Shown in pieces: positions 8,119 through 15,164 of a DNA stretch of 46,193 nucleotides; the stretch's first letter is position 1, and every line of letters starts with the position of its first letter. The DNA comes from Deltaproteobacteria bacterium (lineage in GTDB: Bacteria > Desulfobacterota > Syntrophia > Syntrophales > UBA2192). The position numbers were made by a program, and so were the translations under genes. The stretch covers positions 1 to 46,193 of the forward strand of contig JAAYEC010000008.1 of assembly GCA_012728915.1 (NCBI GenBank), given 5' to 3'. Below the pieces are notes generated by a model. The model made no database searches and was not told the origin of the DNA. It saw only the letters and a list, made by a program, of their open reading frames with translations.

Positions 8119-9211
8119 AGTGATTGCAGTACACCGAGTCGGGCAGGTTTTCGGCCTTGCACTGCGGGCATGGCTTCGGTCGCGGGGCCTCGCCGGCGGG
8201 ACTGCCGCAGCGGGAGCAGAACTTCGCGTGGGGCGTCAGGTTCTTGCCGCACCGGGGGCACCGGCTGAAGACGAGCAGCTGGTGGCCGCAGCCCGGGCAG
8301 AACTTCGCGTCGGCCGTCACGGGGCCGCTGCACTCGGGGCACGTGATGGCCTCGGCCCGGCCCCCCTGCCTCATGTGTTCCGCGTAGAAGGCCGGCATCA
8401 TGAACCCCAGGCCCATCCCGAGAGCCGCGCCGGCCTCGGTCTTCGTTTCGGCAGCCTTTTCGAGGGCCATGGCGGCCTTGACCTTGAGCAACTTGTTCAC
8501 GTCGTCGAAGACGGCCAGACGGCTCTTGTCGTCGATCGCCTTCTGCACCTCGGCCGGCGGCGTGATGGAGTTGATGTAGAGGGCCTGCAGCCCCAGGCCG
8601 AAGTGGCTGAAGTCCTCCTGGAGCCTCTTCACGAGGCCTGCGGAGAGCTCCTCGTAGCGGCCCGGGAGCTTGAAGACCGTGTCGATCGTCTCTCCCATCA
8701 GGTCGTTGAACCGCGAGACGATGGCCTGGCTCAGGTAGTCCTCGATCTCCGGGGTGCCGTACATGCCCTGCGTGCCGACGAGGCGGTTGACGAGCAGGGC
8801 GGGCTGCAGAACCTGGATGCTGTAGACGCCGTGGGCCCTCAGGCGGATGAGGCCCAGCTCGGAGTCCCGGAAGGCGACGGGGTCGCGGGTCCCCCACTTG
8901 AGGTTGGGGAACAGCTTCATGTTGACGAAGTAGACCTCTGCGCGCAGGGGGCTCGTCATGCCCCAGGGGATGCTGAGCACCTTGGTGAGGATGGGAATGT
9001 TGAGGGTCGAAAGCGTGTGCCGGCCCGGCCCGAAGGCGTCGTAGGCCCTGCCCTGGTAGAAGAACACGGCCGACTGGCTTTCCCGCACGGTGAGCTGGGC
9101 GCCGTACTTGATCTCGCCGGAGCCCTTCCCGGGGATGCGGTGGACGAGTTCCTGTCCCGTCTCGTCGAACCACTCCAGCACTTCCAGGAAAATCAGGTTG
9201 TCGGATCCCAT
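8099..9211 (-). CDS. SPFH-domain protein with C-terminal zinc ribbons
   Basis: 370 aa. The N-terminal two thirds form an SPFH (stomatin/prohibitin/flotillin-like) domain starting at LIFLEVLEWFDETGQELVHR and containing YGAQLTVRESQSAVFF and GPGRHTL. This group is often annotated as similar to a poxvirus virion core protein. A short hydrophobic linker (GAALGMGLGFMMPAF) precedes a series of CxxC pairs (CPEC, CPGCGH, CPRCGK, CSRCG, CPQC, CNHCG) that would make about three zinc ribbons. A good ribosome site (GGGAGG) precedes the ATG. It overlaps the next zinc-ribbon gene. SPFH proteins build membrane-associated oligomers; the cargo here is unknown. Confidence 0.85.
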   Translation of the reverse strand: MGSDNLIFLEVLEWFDETGQELVHRIPGKGSGEIKYGAQLTVRESQSAVFFYQGRAYDAFGPGRHTLSTLNIPILTKVLSIPWGMTSPLRAEVYFVNMKLFPNLKWGTRDPVAFRDSELGLIRLRAHGVYSIQVLQPALLVNRLVGTQGMYGTPEIEDYLSQAIVSRFNDLMGETIDTVFKLPGRYEELSAGLVKRLQEDFSHFGLGLQALYINSITPPAEVQKAIDDKSRLAVFDDVNKLLKVKAAMALEKAAETKTEAGAALGMGLGFMMPAFYAEHMRQGGRAEAITCPECSGPVTADAKFCPGCGHQLLVFSRCPRCGKNLTPHAKFCSRCGSPAGEAPRPKPCPQCKAENLPDSVYCNHCGNKIG

Positions 9212-9364
9212 GGTCTTCTTTCCTCCCGGGTGGATTGCCGCGAAACCTGCGGCCGAACATCAAAATCATGCAATTACCATGCAGCGGGCGGGCCGCCCTT
9301 TTCCCTCGACAGGTATCGGCAGATCGGGTATTTTCCCGTAGACCTTTTTCCACGGGAGGCAGGC

Positions 9365-9979
9365 ATGATCCGGGCGGAGAGGACGATCGCGAAGCTCAAT
9401 GCGGGCAAGGACGTGAAGATCGTCGCCATCGGCGACTCCCTTACCTACGGCTGGCAGGTCAGCAAAGGATACCTCGACTTTCTAAAGGAGATGCTCCGGA
9501 AGCGCTACCCGGAGGCGTCGTTCCAAATTGTCAACAAGGGCATCCCCGGCGACACGGCCTCGGGGGGGCTCGACCGGATCGATTCGGATGTCTACTTCTA
9601 CGAGCCGGACTGCGTCCTTGTCGAGTTCGCCCTCAACGACGCCTTCTGCGGCTACTCGTCGGAGCTCTTCGGCCGCAATATCCAGGAGATGGTGGCCGGG
9701 ATCCGCAAGAACACGAGGGCCGAGGTCGTCCTGGTCACGGCCGTCTGGCTCGATGACCCCGGCTCGTACGATTTCGTCGAGAAGTTCTTCTACGGCAAGC
9801 TCGAGGAGATGGCGGAAAAATTCGGGCTGCCCGTGGCGCGGGTGCACGAGCACTGGAGGCGGCAGGTGCAGTCCGGCGCCGTCGACTTCCAGGAGCTGGT
9901 TCAGTTCGACGGCGTTCACCCGACGGTGGCGGGCTACCGGCTCATGGCCGAGGCGGTGATGGAGGTGTTCTCGGAATAA
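9365..9979 (+). CDS. SGNH/GDSL-family hydrolase
   Basis: 204 aa starting at ATG 9365 behind GGGAGGC. The SGNH blocks are in order: GDSLT (Ser25 nucleophile), NKGIPGDTASGG, FALNDAF (Asn) and DGVHPT (Asp and His of the triad). There is no signal peptide, so it should act in the cytosol on an ester, thioester or carbohydrate-linked acyl group. It is divergent from the SPFH pair and convergent with the TPR gene, with a bidirectional hairpin at 9991 between them. It sits inside a much longer spurious frame that begins at 7691. Confidence 0.88.
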   Translation: MIRAERTIAKLNAGKDVKIVAIGDSLTYGWQVSKGYLDFLKEMLRKRYPEASFQIVNKGIPGDTASGGLDRIDSDVYFYEPDCVLVEFALNDAFCGYSSELFGRNIQEMVAGIRKNTRAEVVLVTAVWLDDPGSYDFVEKFFYGKLEEMAEKFGLPVARVHEHWRRQVQSGAVDFQELVQFDGVHPTVAGYRLMAEAVMEVFSE

Positions 9980-9990
9980 CCGAGTGGAGG

Positions 9991-10011
9991 AAAAGGGGAC
10001 TGTCCCCTTTT
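9991..10011. terminator. Bidirectional terminator hairpin between convergent genes
   Basis: Two perfect 10-bp arms, AAAAGGGGAC and GTCCCCTTTT, flank a single T. Each strand gives a GC stem followed by a T run, so it can serve both the GDSL gene (ending 9979) and the TPR gene (ending 10032). The GGGGAC/GTCCCC core resembles intergenic repeats common in deltaproteobacteria. Confidence 0.75.
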
Positions 10012-10031
10012 TCCTTCCCGGAGTAATCGCC

Positions 10032-10475
10032 CTATTCCTTCTTTATCCGCTCGAGGATTTCCCGGCGGGTGTCCCGGTACTCCTCCCTGTCCTCGATCGA
10101 GATCGCCTTGTCGATGAGATACTGCGCGTGCTCGAGCCGTCCCTTCTCCATGAGGACCCAGGCGAGGTTGTTGAGCAGGTCGGGGTGATCGCCCTTGGCC
10201 CTCAGGCCCTCGCGGAGGATGTTCTCCGCTTCGTCGAGCCTGCCCTGCCGGTAGTAGAGGTGACCGAGGTTCAGGTAGGGGATCACCCATTCCCGGTTCT
10301 TCCCGAGGGCCTTTTCGTATTCCTTCCCGGCAAGCGCAAAATCGCCCTTCTCCTCGTAGGCAACCCCGAGATCGTTGTGCTGCTGCGCCGTCAACGGGTC
10401 CTCGAGGATGACGATCTTCGGCATCGCACAGGCCGCCAGGACGAGAACGGACAGCAGCAGGATGGATTTCTTCAT
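10032..10475 (-). CDS. TPR-repeat lipoprotein
   Basis: 147 aa beginning MKKSILLLSVLVLAACAMPK, a lipoprotein signal with Cys16 as the lipid site (LAAC). The rest is about three tetratricopeptide repeats (NDLGVAYEEKGDFALAGKEY, YLNLGHLYYRQGRLDEAENI, NNLAWVLMEKGRLEHAQYL). It follows the C39-like peptidase gene on the same strand, separated only by a 34-nt heptamer array. In Pseudomonas PA2778-type proteins a C39-like peptidase and TPRs are on one chain (recalled knowledge); here they are two genes, so this protein probably works with the peptidase at the outer membrane. Confidence 0.85.
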   Translation of the reverse strand: MKKSILLLSVLVLAACAMPKIVILEDPLTAQQHNDLGVAYEEKGDFALAGKEYEKALGKNREWVIPYLNLGHLYYRQGRLDEAENILREGLRAKGDHPDLLNNLAWVLMEKGRLEHAQYLIDKAISIEDREEYRDTRREILERIKKE

Positions 10476-10509
10476 GTGCCCTTTGCCTTGAGCCCTTCGG
10501 CTTTTGCCA
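10476..10509 (-). repeat. Heptamer array between the C39-peptidase and TPR genes
   Basis: On the minus strand the whole spacer from stop to next start reads as 7-nt units: GGCAAAA, GCCGAAG, GGCTCAA, GGCAAAG, GGCACAT. The last units also supply the ribosome site (AAAGGG) of the TPR gene. It belongs to the same family as the arrays at 26594 and 38869. Confidence 0.6.
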
Positions 10510-10998
10510 TCACCGGTATACGAGAAGGAAAGCGTTCCCCATCTTTTCCCAGATTTCGCCGAAACGGGCGTAGGGGTAATGGTTGCCCGGCGTGTAGCCG
10601 TCGTGTGCCCTGAAGCCCTCGCCGTCGTAGCCGTACACCACCAGGTAGTGAGGTTTCGAGACGACCCAGAACCCGAGATCGACGAGCACGATGACAGGCC
10701 GTCCCCGATCGATCTCGGCCTTGAGCCCTTCCTCGGTCCCCCGGGCGGTGCGGGTTTCGAAGCCCGCGCTCCGCGCGTAGCGCTCCAGGTCGGTGATGAG
10801 GGCACCCTGGAGTTTCTCGCTGTACACCGAGGACGCGACGGTTTTCTGGTCCGTCGGCGCCCCGTAATAGGCCATCACCGAGGCAAGAGAGGCCGGGCCG
10901 CAGAACCTGGTGTCCTGCCGGATGAAAGGAACGCCCTCGATCTCGAGAGCGAGGGCGTTCGAAGCCATCAATAGAAGGAGGACGACGATTCGTTTCAA
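10510..10998 (-). CDS. Exported C39-like cysteine peptidase (PA2778 type)
   Basis: 162 aa with a signal peptide (MKRIVVLLLLMASNALA). The papain-like C39 fold is shown by the catalytic cysteine in TRFCGPASLASVMAYYG and the histidine in SKPHYLVVYGYD. It is probably periplasmic or surface-exposed. The gene starts 5 nt after the stop of the PA2779-type gene and precedes the TPR lipoprotein, forming a three-gene unit. In known PA2778 proteins this domain carries its own TPRs; here they are encoded separately. The substrate is unknown. Confidence 0.85.
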   Translation of the reverse strand: MKRIVVLLLLMASNALALEIEGVPFIRQDTRFCGPASLASVMAYYGAPTDQKTVASSVYSEKLQGALITDLERYARSAGFETRTARGTEEGLKAEIDRGRPVIVLVDLGFWVVSKPHYLVVYGYDGEGFRAHDGYTPGNHYPYARFGEIWEKMGNAFLLVYR

Positions 10999-11003
10999 GC
11001 GCC

Positions 11004-11396
11004 TTACTTGATCACGATGCTCTTGTCAGTCAGTTTCAGGATCAGGATCACGAGCAGGATGATCACCAGGATGGCGATGACAACACCCAGACCGTCCCCG
11101 CCGGCCAGCACCCGGTCCGAGGCCTGGGCGAGCAGGTGGATCTGGTCGTCCGAGAGGCCCTCGAGCTTCTGCTCGATCTCCCCGGGGCTCAGGCCGTGCG
11201 CCTTGAGCCTCTCCTTCACGATCTCCGTTTCCAGCGCCCGCTGGATCCGGCTGATCTCGTCCTGGCGGGTCTCGACCGCTCCGCCCTGGGATGTCACCGT
11301 TCCCACCATGCCGGCAAGGGCAGGCGAAACCATGAGGCAGGACAGGTACAGGGCAATGCCCAGTGCAAGGAGGGGTTTGCGAAGTCTGGATACCAT
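11004..11396 (-). CDS. PA2779 family protein
   Basis: 130 aa. The start is set to ATG 11396, which has AAAGGAG 8 nt upstream; an in-frame ATG at 11432 is less likely. A signal peptide (LLALGIALYLSCLMVSPALA) is followed by a charged helical stretch with the family phrase LKAHGLSPGEIEQKLEGLSDDQIHLLA. A C-terminal membrane helix reads VVIAILVIILLVILILKL. Known family members sit beside PA2778-type peptidases, as here. Function unknown, likely envelope-associated. Confidence 0.88.
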   Translation of the reverse strand: MVSRLRKPLLALGIALYLSCLMVSPALAGMVGTVTSQGGAVETRQDEISRIQRALETEIVKERLKAHGLSPGEIEQKLEGLSDDQIHLLAQASDRVLAGGDGLGVVIAILVIILLVILILKLTDKSIVIK

Positions 11397-11863
11397 TGGC
11401 TCTTCTCCTTTGTGCGTTTTTCCGATCGACATGCGGGATGTCCGCTTCCCGCCGGCGGTCCTGCAGGATCTGATCGGATGATTCCCAAGTTATTTCGGGA
11501 TGGTACGCTTGAATACGGCCGTCCGAGGCGCGCACTCGACGGGGGAAGAATAGAGCACTCGGCCCGGTCTGTCAAGATGGCCTCTCCGATGGCCTCTGGC
11601 ACGATTCTGGCAAATCTCATGATCCCGGAAGGCTCGTTTTCGCACACTCCCTAAAGGTCGGGCCCGGAACGGCCGATAATAGGGTCGAAGAGAAAATGAT
11701 GCTCCCGCTAGCTTCAGCACCTCACGATGAACCCGGACAGTACCCCGGGAGGGGTCAAGGCGGTTACCATTGAAAGAGGAAGCTACCGACTGGGAGCTCA
11801 TGAGCTGACTGGGGTATTCGTCCGGCACGGTATCCTGGTTGGCCTTTGTCAATAACCGGAGGC
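11397..11863. other. Intergenic stretch holding a sigma-54-like promoter
   Basis: 467 nt between divergent units. Besides the sigma-54-like site at 11597-11612 it contains a 12-nt palindrome AGCTCATGAGCT at 11795-11806. I see no credible gene: the open frames crossing it lack ribosome sites and conserved composition. Confidence 0.5.
11597..11612 (+). promoter_or_regulatory. Sigma-54-type promoter candidate
   Basis: TGGCACG, 4 nt, TGGCA matches the -24/-12 consensus (TGGCACR-N4-TTGCW) at all but one defined position and keeps the GG and GC pairs and their spacing. It points to the small membrane-protein gene 250 nt downstream. A single match of this kind can occur by chance. Confidence 0.4.
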
Positions 11864-11869
11864 ATGGAC

Positions 11870-11944
11870 GTGTACGAGTACCTCTTCGTGATAACGGTCA
11901 GCTTTTCGATTGTAGGCGCCTGGCTCTACGCCATCATCGAGTAG
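11870..11944 (+). CDS. Very small membrane protein, 24 aa (26 aa from the upstream ATG)
   Basis: A short gene whose product is almost entirely one membrane helix (YLFVITVSFSIVGAWLYAIIE). GGAGG at 11858-11862 is 7 nt from GTG 11870 but only 1 nt from ATG 11864, so GTG is preferred. The stop is followed within 34 nt by a strong terminator (11978-12028), and a sigma-54-like promoter lies upstream. Ribosome site, hydrophobic helix and terminator together make it a credible gene. Size and layout recall small subunits such as KdpF or CydX, but no sequence match to them is evident and no partner complex is nearby. Confidence 0.6.
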   Translation: MYEYLFVITVSFSIVGAWLYAIIE

Positions 11945-11977
11945 GCGCACCCGGACATTCTCTCTTCTCCTTGACGT

Positions 11978-12028
11978 GCCGCGGATCACCGGGGGGAGCC
12001 GGTGGAATCGCGGCGCGTTTTTTATTTT
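11978..12028 (+). terminator. Rho-independent terminator of the small membrane-protein gene
   Basis: Stem GCCGCG/CGCGGC, a small internal loop, then CACCGG/CCGGTG around GGGGAG, followed by TTTTTTATTTT. Confidence 0.85.
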
Positions 12029-12074
12029 GTTCTTTGCCCCGCGCCTTTGGCCCAGTGTCTTGCGCCCGTCCTTT

Positions 12075-12533
12075 TCACATCCACTGCGCGAAGTGCTCCT
12101 CGTACTCCTTCTCCAGGATCTCCTTGTGCCGCGTCTCCTCCCGGACCAGACGGCTGAAGAGGGCCTCGAGGCCTGTCCCGCGATACTGATCGAGGAGCCC
12201 TCCGTAGAAGTCCATGGCTTTCTTCTCCATCTGCATGGCGAAGACCATGATGTCCTGGGGGCTGCTGTCCGGGGTCAGTTCGATCTCCACCATGTAGTCC
12301 GAGACCCGGATGTCTCGGCCCGACGCCTTCGCCCCGATGCCCTCGACGGAACCGCTGTCGAGCGCCTCCCGGATCATCTTCCAGTGCCCCATCTCCTGGT
12401 CCGCCAGTTGCTGCAGCAGGGCCTTGGCCGCGCCGTCCTTTACCTTGTCGCGAAACTGCAGGTAGAGCTCGTTGGCCTTCTTCTCCTTGTCCAGGGCCAG
12501 AAAAAGCGCCTCCTTCAGCGTCACAAAGTTCAT
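12075..12533 (-). CDS. Ferritin-like/rubrerythrin-type diiron protein
   Basis: 152 aa, four-helix bundle. Iron-ligand motifs fit the ferritin-like fold: ALDKEKKANELYLQF in helix 1, ADQEMGHWKMI in helix 2 (ExxH), AMQMEKKAMDFYGGL in helix 3, and REETRHKEILEKEY in helix 4 (ExxRH). There is no rubredoxin-like CxxC tail, so it is a stand-alone bundle. It would bind a diiron centre and act in peroxide or iron handling in an anaerobe. The start ATG 12533 has GGAGGG close upstream. It is transcribed alone, convergent with the small membrane-protein gene. Confidence 0.85.
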   Translation of the reverse strand: MNFVTLKEALFLALDKEKKANELYLQFRDKVKDGAAKALLQQLADQEMGHWKMIREALDSGSVEGIGAKASGRDIRVSDYMVEIELTPDSSPQDIMVFAMQMEKKAMDFYGGLLDQYRGTGLEALFSRLVREETRHKEILEKEYEEHFAQWM

Positions 12534-12633
12534 GATCCCTCCTCTGAACAGGCCTGTGGCAAAAGGCCAGGGGTGCATGGCGAAGATTCGGGAAAAAACA
12601 TTCTTCCACGCGTTTCTGCCCGATGCCCGGCGC

Positions 12634-14277
12634 CTATTCTTTATAGTAAATTCTGTAGATCGCCCCGGCCCGGTCGTCGGAGACGAGCAGGGCGCCGTCG
12701 GGCATGACCAGCACGTCCACGGGCCGCCCCCAGGCCGAGATCCCATCGAGCCATCCCTCGGCGAACGTCTCGTAGCGGACGGCCTGGCTGCCGTCGAGGC
12801 GCACGAGGGTGATCCGGTAGCCGACGGGCTTGCTGCGGTTCCACGAGCCGTGCTCGGCGATGAACACCTGGTTGCGGTACTGCGCCGGGAACTGGCGGCC
12901 GGTATAGAACTTCATGCCCAGGGCGGCCACGTGCGGGCCCAGCTTGATCGACGGCGGCGTGAACTCGCCGCAGTCGCGGTTCCTCCCGTAGGAGGAGTCC
13001 AGAATGTCCCCGTGACAGTAAGGGAACCCGAAATGGAGCCCCTTCTTCGGGGCGCGGTTCAGCTCGTCGGGCGGCTGGTCGTCGCCCATCCAGTCCCGCC
13101 CGTTGTCCGTGAACCAGAGCTCTCCGGTTTCCGGGTGCCAGTCGAAGCCCACCGTGTTCCGCACCCCCGAGGCGAAGATTTCCGGGTCTCTTCCGTCCGG
13201 TCTCATCCGCATGATCGAGGCGTAGCGCCCGTCCTTCTTTTCGCAGACGTTGCACGGGGCCCCCACGGGGACGTAGAGCAGCCCGTCGGGGCCGAAGGCG
13301 ATATATTTCCAGCCGTGGTGCTGGTCCTTGGGGAAGGCCTTGCTCACGATGACGGGCTTCGGCGGGTTGTAGAGGCGGCCGGCGATGTCGTCGAACCGCA
13401 GGATGCGGCTCACCTCCGCCACGTACAGGGCGCCATCGCGGTAGGCGACCCCGTTGGGCATGTTGAGCCCGCGGGCGACGGTGATGACCTCATCGGCCTT
13501 CTGATCGCCGTTCTTGTCGATGACGGCGTAGACCTTTCCCTCGCTTCGCGTTCCGACGAACAGCACGCCCTCGGGCCCGAGAGCCATCGATCGGGCGCCT
13601 TCGATCTTCGAGGCGTACAGCTCGATCCGGAAACCGGGCGGCAGCTTGATCGTCTCCAGCGCGGGTCCCGGCGCCTTCAGCGTCGGCATGATCGCGGGAA
13701 GTACGGGCAGGGCCCAGAGCAGCAGGCGCGAGGGCCGCGGCCTCGGGATCAGCATGGGCGTCCGCACCCGGTACTCCCTGTAGGCATCGCCCAGTCTGCG
13801 TTCCAGCTCGGGCTCCTCGATGAGCTTGAACTCCAGGAGGGCCGCGAGGATGAACAGCGGGGTGAAGACGCAGGCGAGCGACCACGACCGCATCAGCAGC
13901 CCGAGCCCCAGGAGCATGAGGAACACGCCGCCCAGCATGGGGTTGCGGACGTGGCGGTAGGGGCCCTCCTGGACGAGGCGGGGCGGCGGATCGAGCGGGA
14001 TGGGGGTCCCCTTGGCCCGGACGAACTGCGCGGCGGACCACAGCCACAGGACCCCGCCGGCGCCCAGCAGGGGCAGGGCGAAGAGGAGCGAGCCGGGCCA
14101 TGACCCGAGCGGAGGGAGCGCGAGGAGGCGATCGGCGGCGAGCGCGGCGGCGATCACGAGCAGGACCGAGCCGAGGAAAAAGGCCCCGCCCAGGGGGGCG
14201 AGCCGTTTGCGGACGGGGGCGGGCCCCGTGGCCGTCCGGTAGATGAAGTCGATAATGGATTCCCTCAGGGATGTCAT
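12634..14277 (-). CDS. Fusion: membrane ICMT-like methyltransferase and PQQ-type sorbosone/glucose dehydrogenase
   Basis: 547 aa in one frame. Residues about 1-205 form a polytopic domain of the isoprenylcysteine-methyltransferase/PEMT group, with its signature VQEGPYRHVRNPMLGGVF and EYRVRTPMLIP. A further helix (LLLWALPVLPAIMPTL) leads into a beta-propeller of the sorbosone-dehydrogenase family, with repeated blades such as GARSMALGPEGVLFVGT, HGWKYIAFGPDGLLYVP and VGFDWHPETGELWFTDNGRD and the family phrase EHGSWNRSKPVGY. The propeller would be periplasmic and may use PQQ to oxidise sugars. Start ATG 14277 follows CGGGAGC. In relatives I recall, these are separate genes. Confidence 0.85.
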   Translation of the reverse strand: MTSLRESIIDFIYRTATGPAPVRKRLAPLGGAFFLGSVLLVIAAALAADRLLALPPLGSWPGSLLFALPLLGAGGVLWLWSAAQFVRAKGTPIPLDPPPRLVQEGPYRHVRNPMLGGVFLMLLGLGLLMRSWSLACVFTPLFILAALLEFKLIEEPELERRLGDAYREYRVRTPMLIPRPRPSRLLLWALPVLPAIMPTLKAPGPALETIKLPPGFRIELYASKIEGARSMALGPEGVLFVGTRSEGKVYAVIDKNGDQKADEVITVARGLNMPNGVAYRDGALYVAEVSRILRFDDIAGRLYNPPKPVIVSKAFPKDQHHGWKYIAFGPDGLLYVPVGAPCNVCEKKDGRYASIMRMRPDGRDPEIFASGVRNTVGFDWHPETGELWFTDNGRDWMGDDQPPDELNRAPKKGLHFGFPYCHGDILDSSYGRNRDCGEFTPPSIKLGPHVAALGMKFYTGRQFPAQYRNQVFIAEHGSWNRSKPVGYRITLVRLDGSQAVRYETFAEGWLDGISAWGRPVDVLVMPDGALLVSDDRAGAIYRIYYKE

Positions 14278-14373
14278 GGGACCGCTCCCGGAGCTGTGGA
14301 CAACGCTCACGTTCTTATAGCACAGGCGGGCGCGGGGAGAAAAGAAGTTCGAAGGAGAGGGCCCGGGAACGGT

Positions 14374-14724
14374 TCAGGCGAGGATGTCGAGCAGGGTGCC
14401 CTGCATTTCGTCTTCCGCCTGGATCGTCTTGACGCCGGCGGCGAAGGCGTGACGGGTCGTGATCAGGTCGACGAGTTCCTCTTCCACGGAGACGTTGGAC
14501 ATCGCGTGGCCTTCCCCGAGGACCTCGTCGGGGGGCAGGGGGGTGCCCGGCGTCTCGACGCGTGTGAGGGTGACCTTCACCCCCGCCGGGGCCGCCTCTT
14601 CGAAGGAGGCCCTGCCCTTCTTGAAGTCGTGCGTGTTGGCGTTGGCGAGATTGTCCGCCGTGACGTCGAGTTTCCTGAGGTTTGCCCTCAAGGCCGAAAG
14701 GGCCGTGTGGATCGCTTCCGACAT
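14374..14724 (-). CDS. Orphan flagellar basal-body rod-like protein
   Basis: 116 aa. The N-terminal rod signature (ALRANLRKLDVTADNLANANT, then DFKKGR) and the C-terminal helix (SNVSVEEELVDLITTRHAF) match FlgB/FlgC-type rod and hook proteins. The middle is much shorter than in FlgC. No other flagellar gene occurs in the window. It begins at ATG 14724 with a G-rich ribosome site. It could be a relic or a rod-like protein used elsewhere. Confidence 0.78.
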   Translation of the reverse strand: MSEAIHTALSALRANLRKLDVTADNLANANTHDFKKGRASFEEAAPAGVKVTLTRVETPGTPLPPDEVLGEGHAMSNVSVEEELVDLITTRHAFAAGVKTIQAEDEMQGTLLDILA

Positions 14725-14788
14725 GCCGTAACCCCCGGGTCTTCCTTCACACTGCCTATCGGCAGCGGCGGGGCAACCTTGAGGGGAT

Positions 14789-15013
14789 TCAGCATTCCTC
14801 CCAGTCGGCGAGGCAGGCCGGGCAGGGGCTTTCCTTCTCCCGGTCCCAGTCCGGCCATCCCGTTTCGCGCTTCGTGACGGCGCGGGCCGCATCCTCGGCG
14901 GTCTCGAACGAGGCAAGCCAGAACCCCCCGATGCAGAGCTTGACCCTTTCCCAGTCCGCCTCGTCGGGCTCGATCGTGAACGTGCCGGCCGGTGTCCTCA
15001 GGATGTGCGCCAT
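14789..15013 (-). CDS. Small uncharacterised protein with a C-terminal cysteine pair, 74 aa
   Basis: Begins MAHILRTPAGTFTIEPDEAD at ATG 15013 behind an ideal AAAGGAGG. The sequence has a strand-rich N-terminal half (WERVKLCIGGFWLASFETAEDAARAV) and ends CPACLADWEEC, which could bind metal or form disulfides. The soluble composition suggests a cytosolic protein. It lies 64 nt upstream of the rod-like gene on the same strand, so the two may share a transcript. I do not recognise a function. Confidence 0.75.
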   Translation of the reverse strand: MAHILRTPAGTFTIEPDEADWERVKLCIGGFWLASFETAEDAARAVTKRETGWPDWDREKESPCPACLADWEEC

Positions 15014-15096
15014 GGTTTGCCTCCTTTCTTCCCTGTCGGGGAATGACACTCCTACCACATTCCCCGCGGGAATTCCACGAGCCGCCGCGCAAGGCG

Positions 15097-15126
15097 TTGA
15101 CAGCAAAGCCGGGTTTCGTCTATAGG
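15097..15126 (+). promoter_or_regulatory. Sigma-70 promoter of the LytR_C lipoprotein gene
   Basis: TTGACA (15097-15102) and TATAGG (15121-15126) with an 18-nt spacer, 38 nt before the ATG at 15165. Confidence 0.7.
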
Positions 15127-15164
15127 AAGACACAGTCGACACCGAACACCAAAGGGGGTGCCTC

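Noticed and set aside
6814-8268. Plus-strand open frame of 484 codons
   Set aside because: Opposite the zinc-ribbon gene, whose motifs and overlap with the SPFH gene are convincing.
10476-10512. Readthrough of the C39-peptidase stop (UGA) to the TPR protein as a selenoprotein
   Set aside because: No Sec-type context; the TPR gene has its own lipoprotein signal, start and ribosome site.
11795-11806. 12-nt palindrome AGCTCATGAGCT
   Set aside because: Short palindromes of this size are expected by chance; no link to a gene was found.
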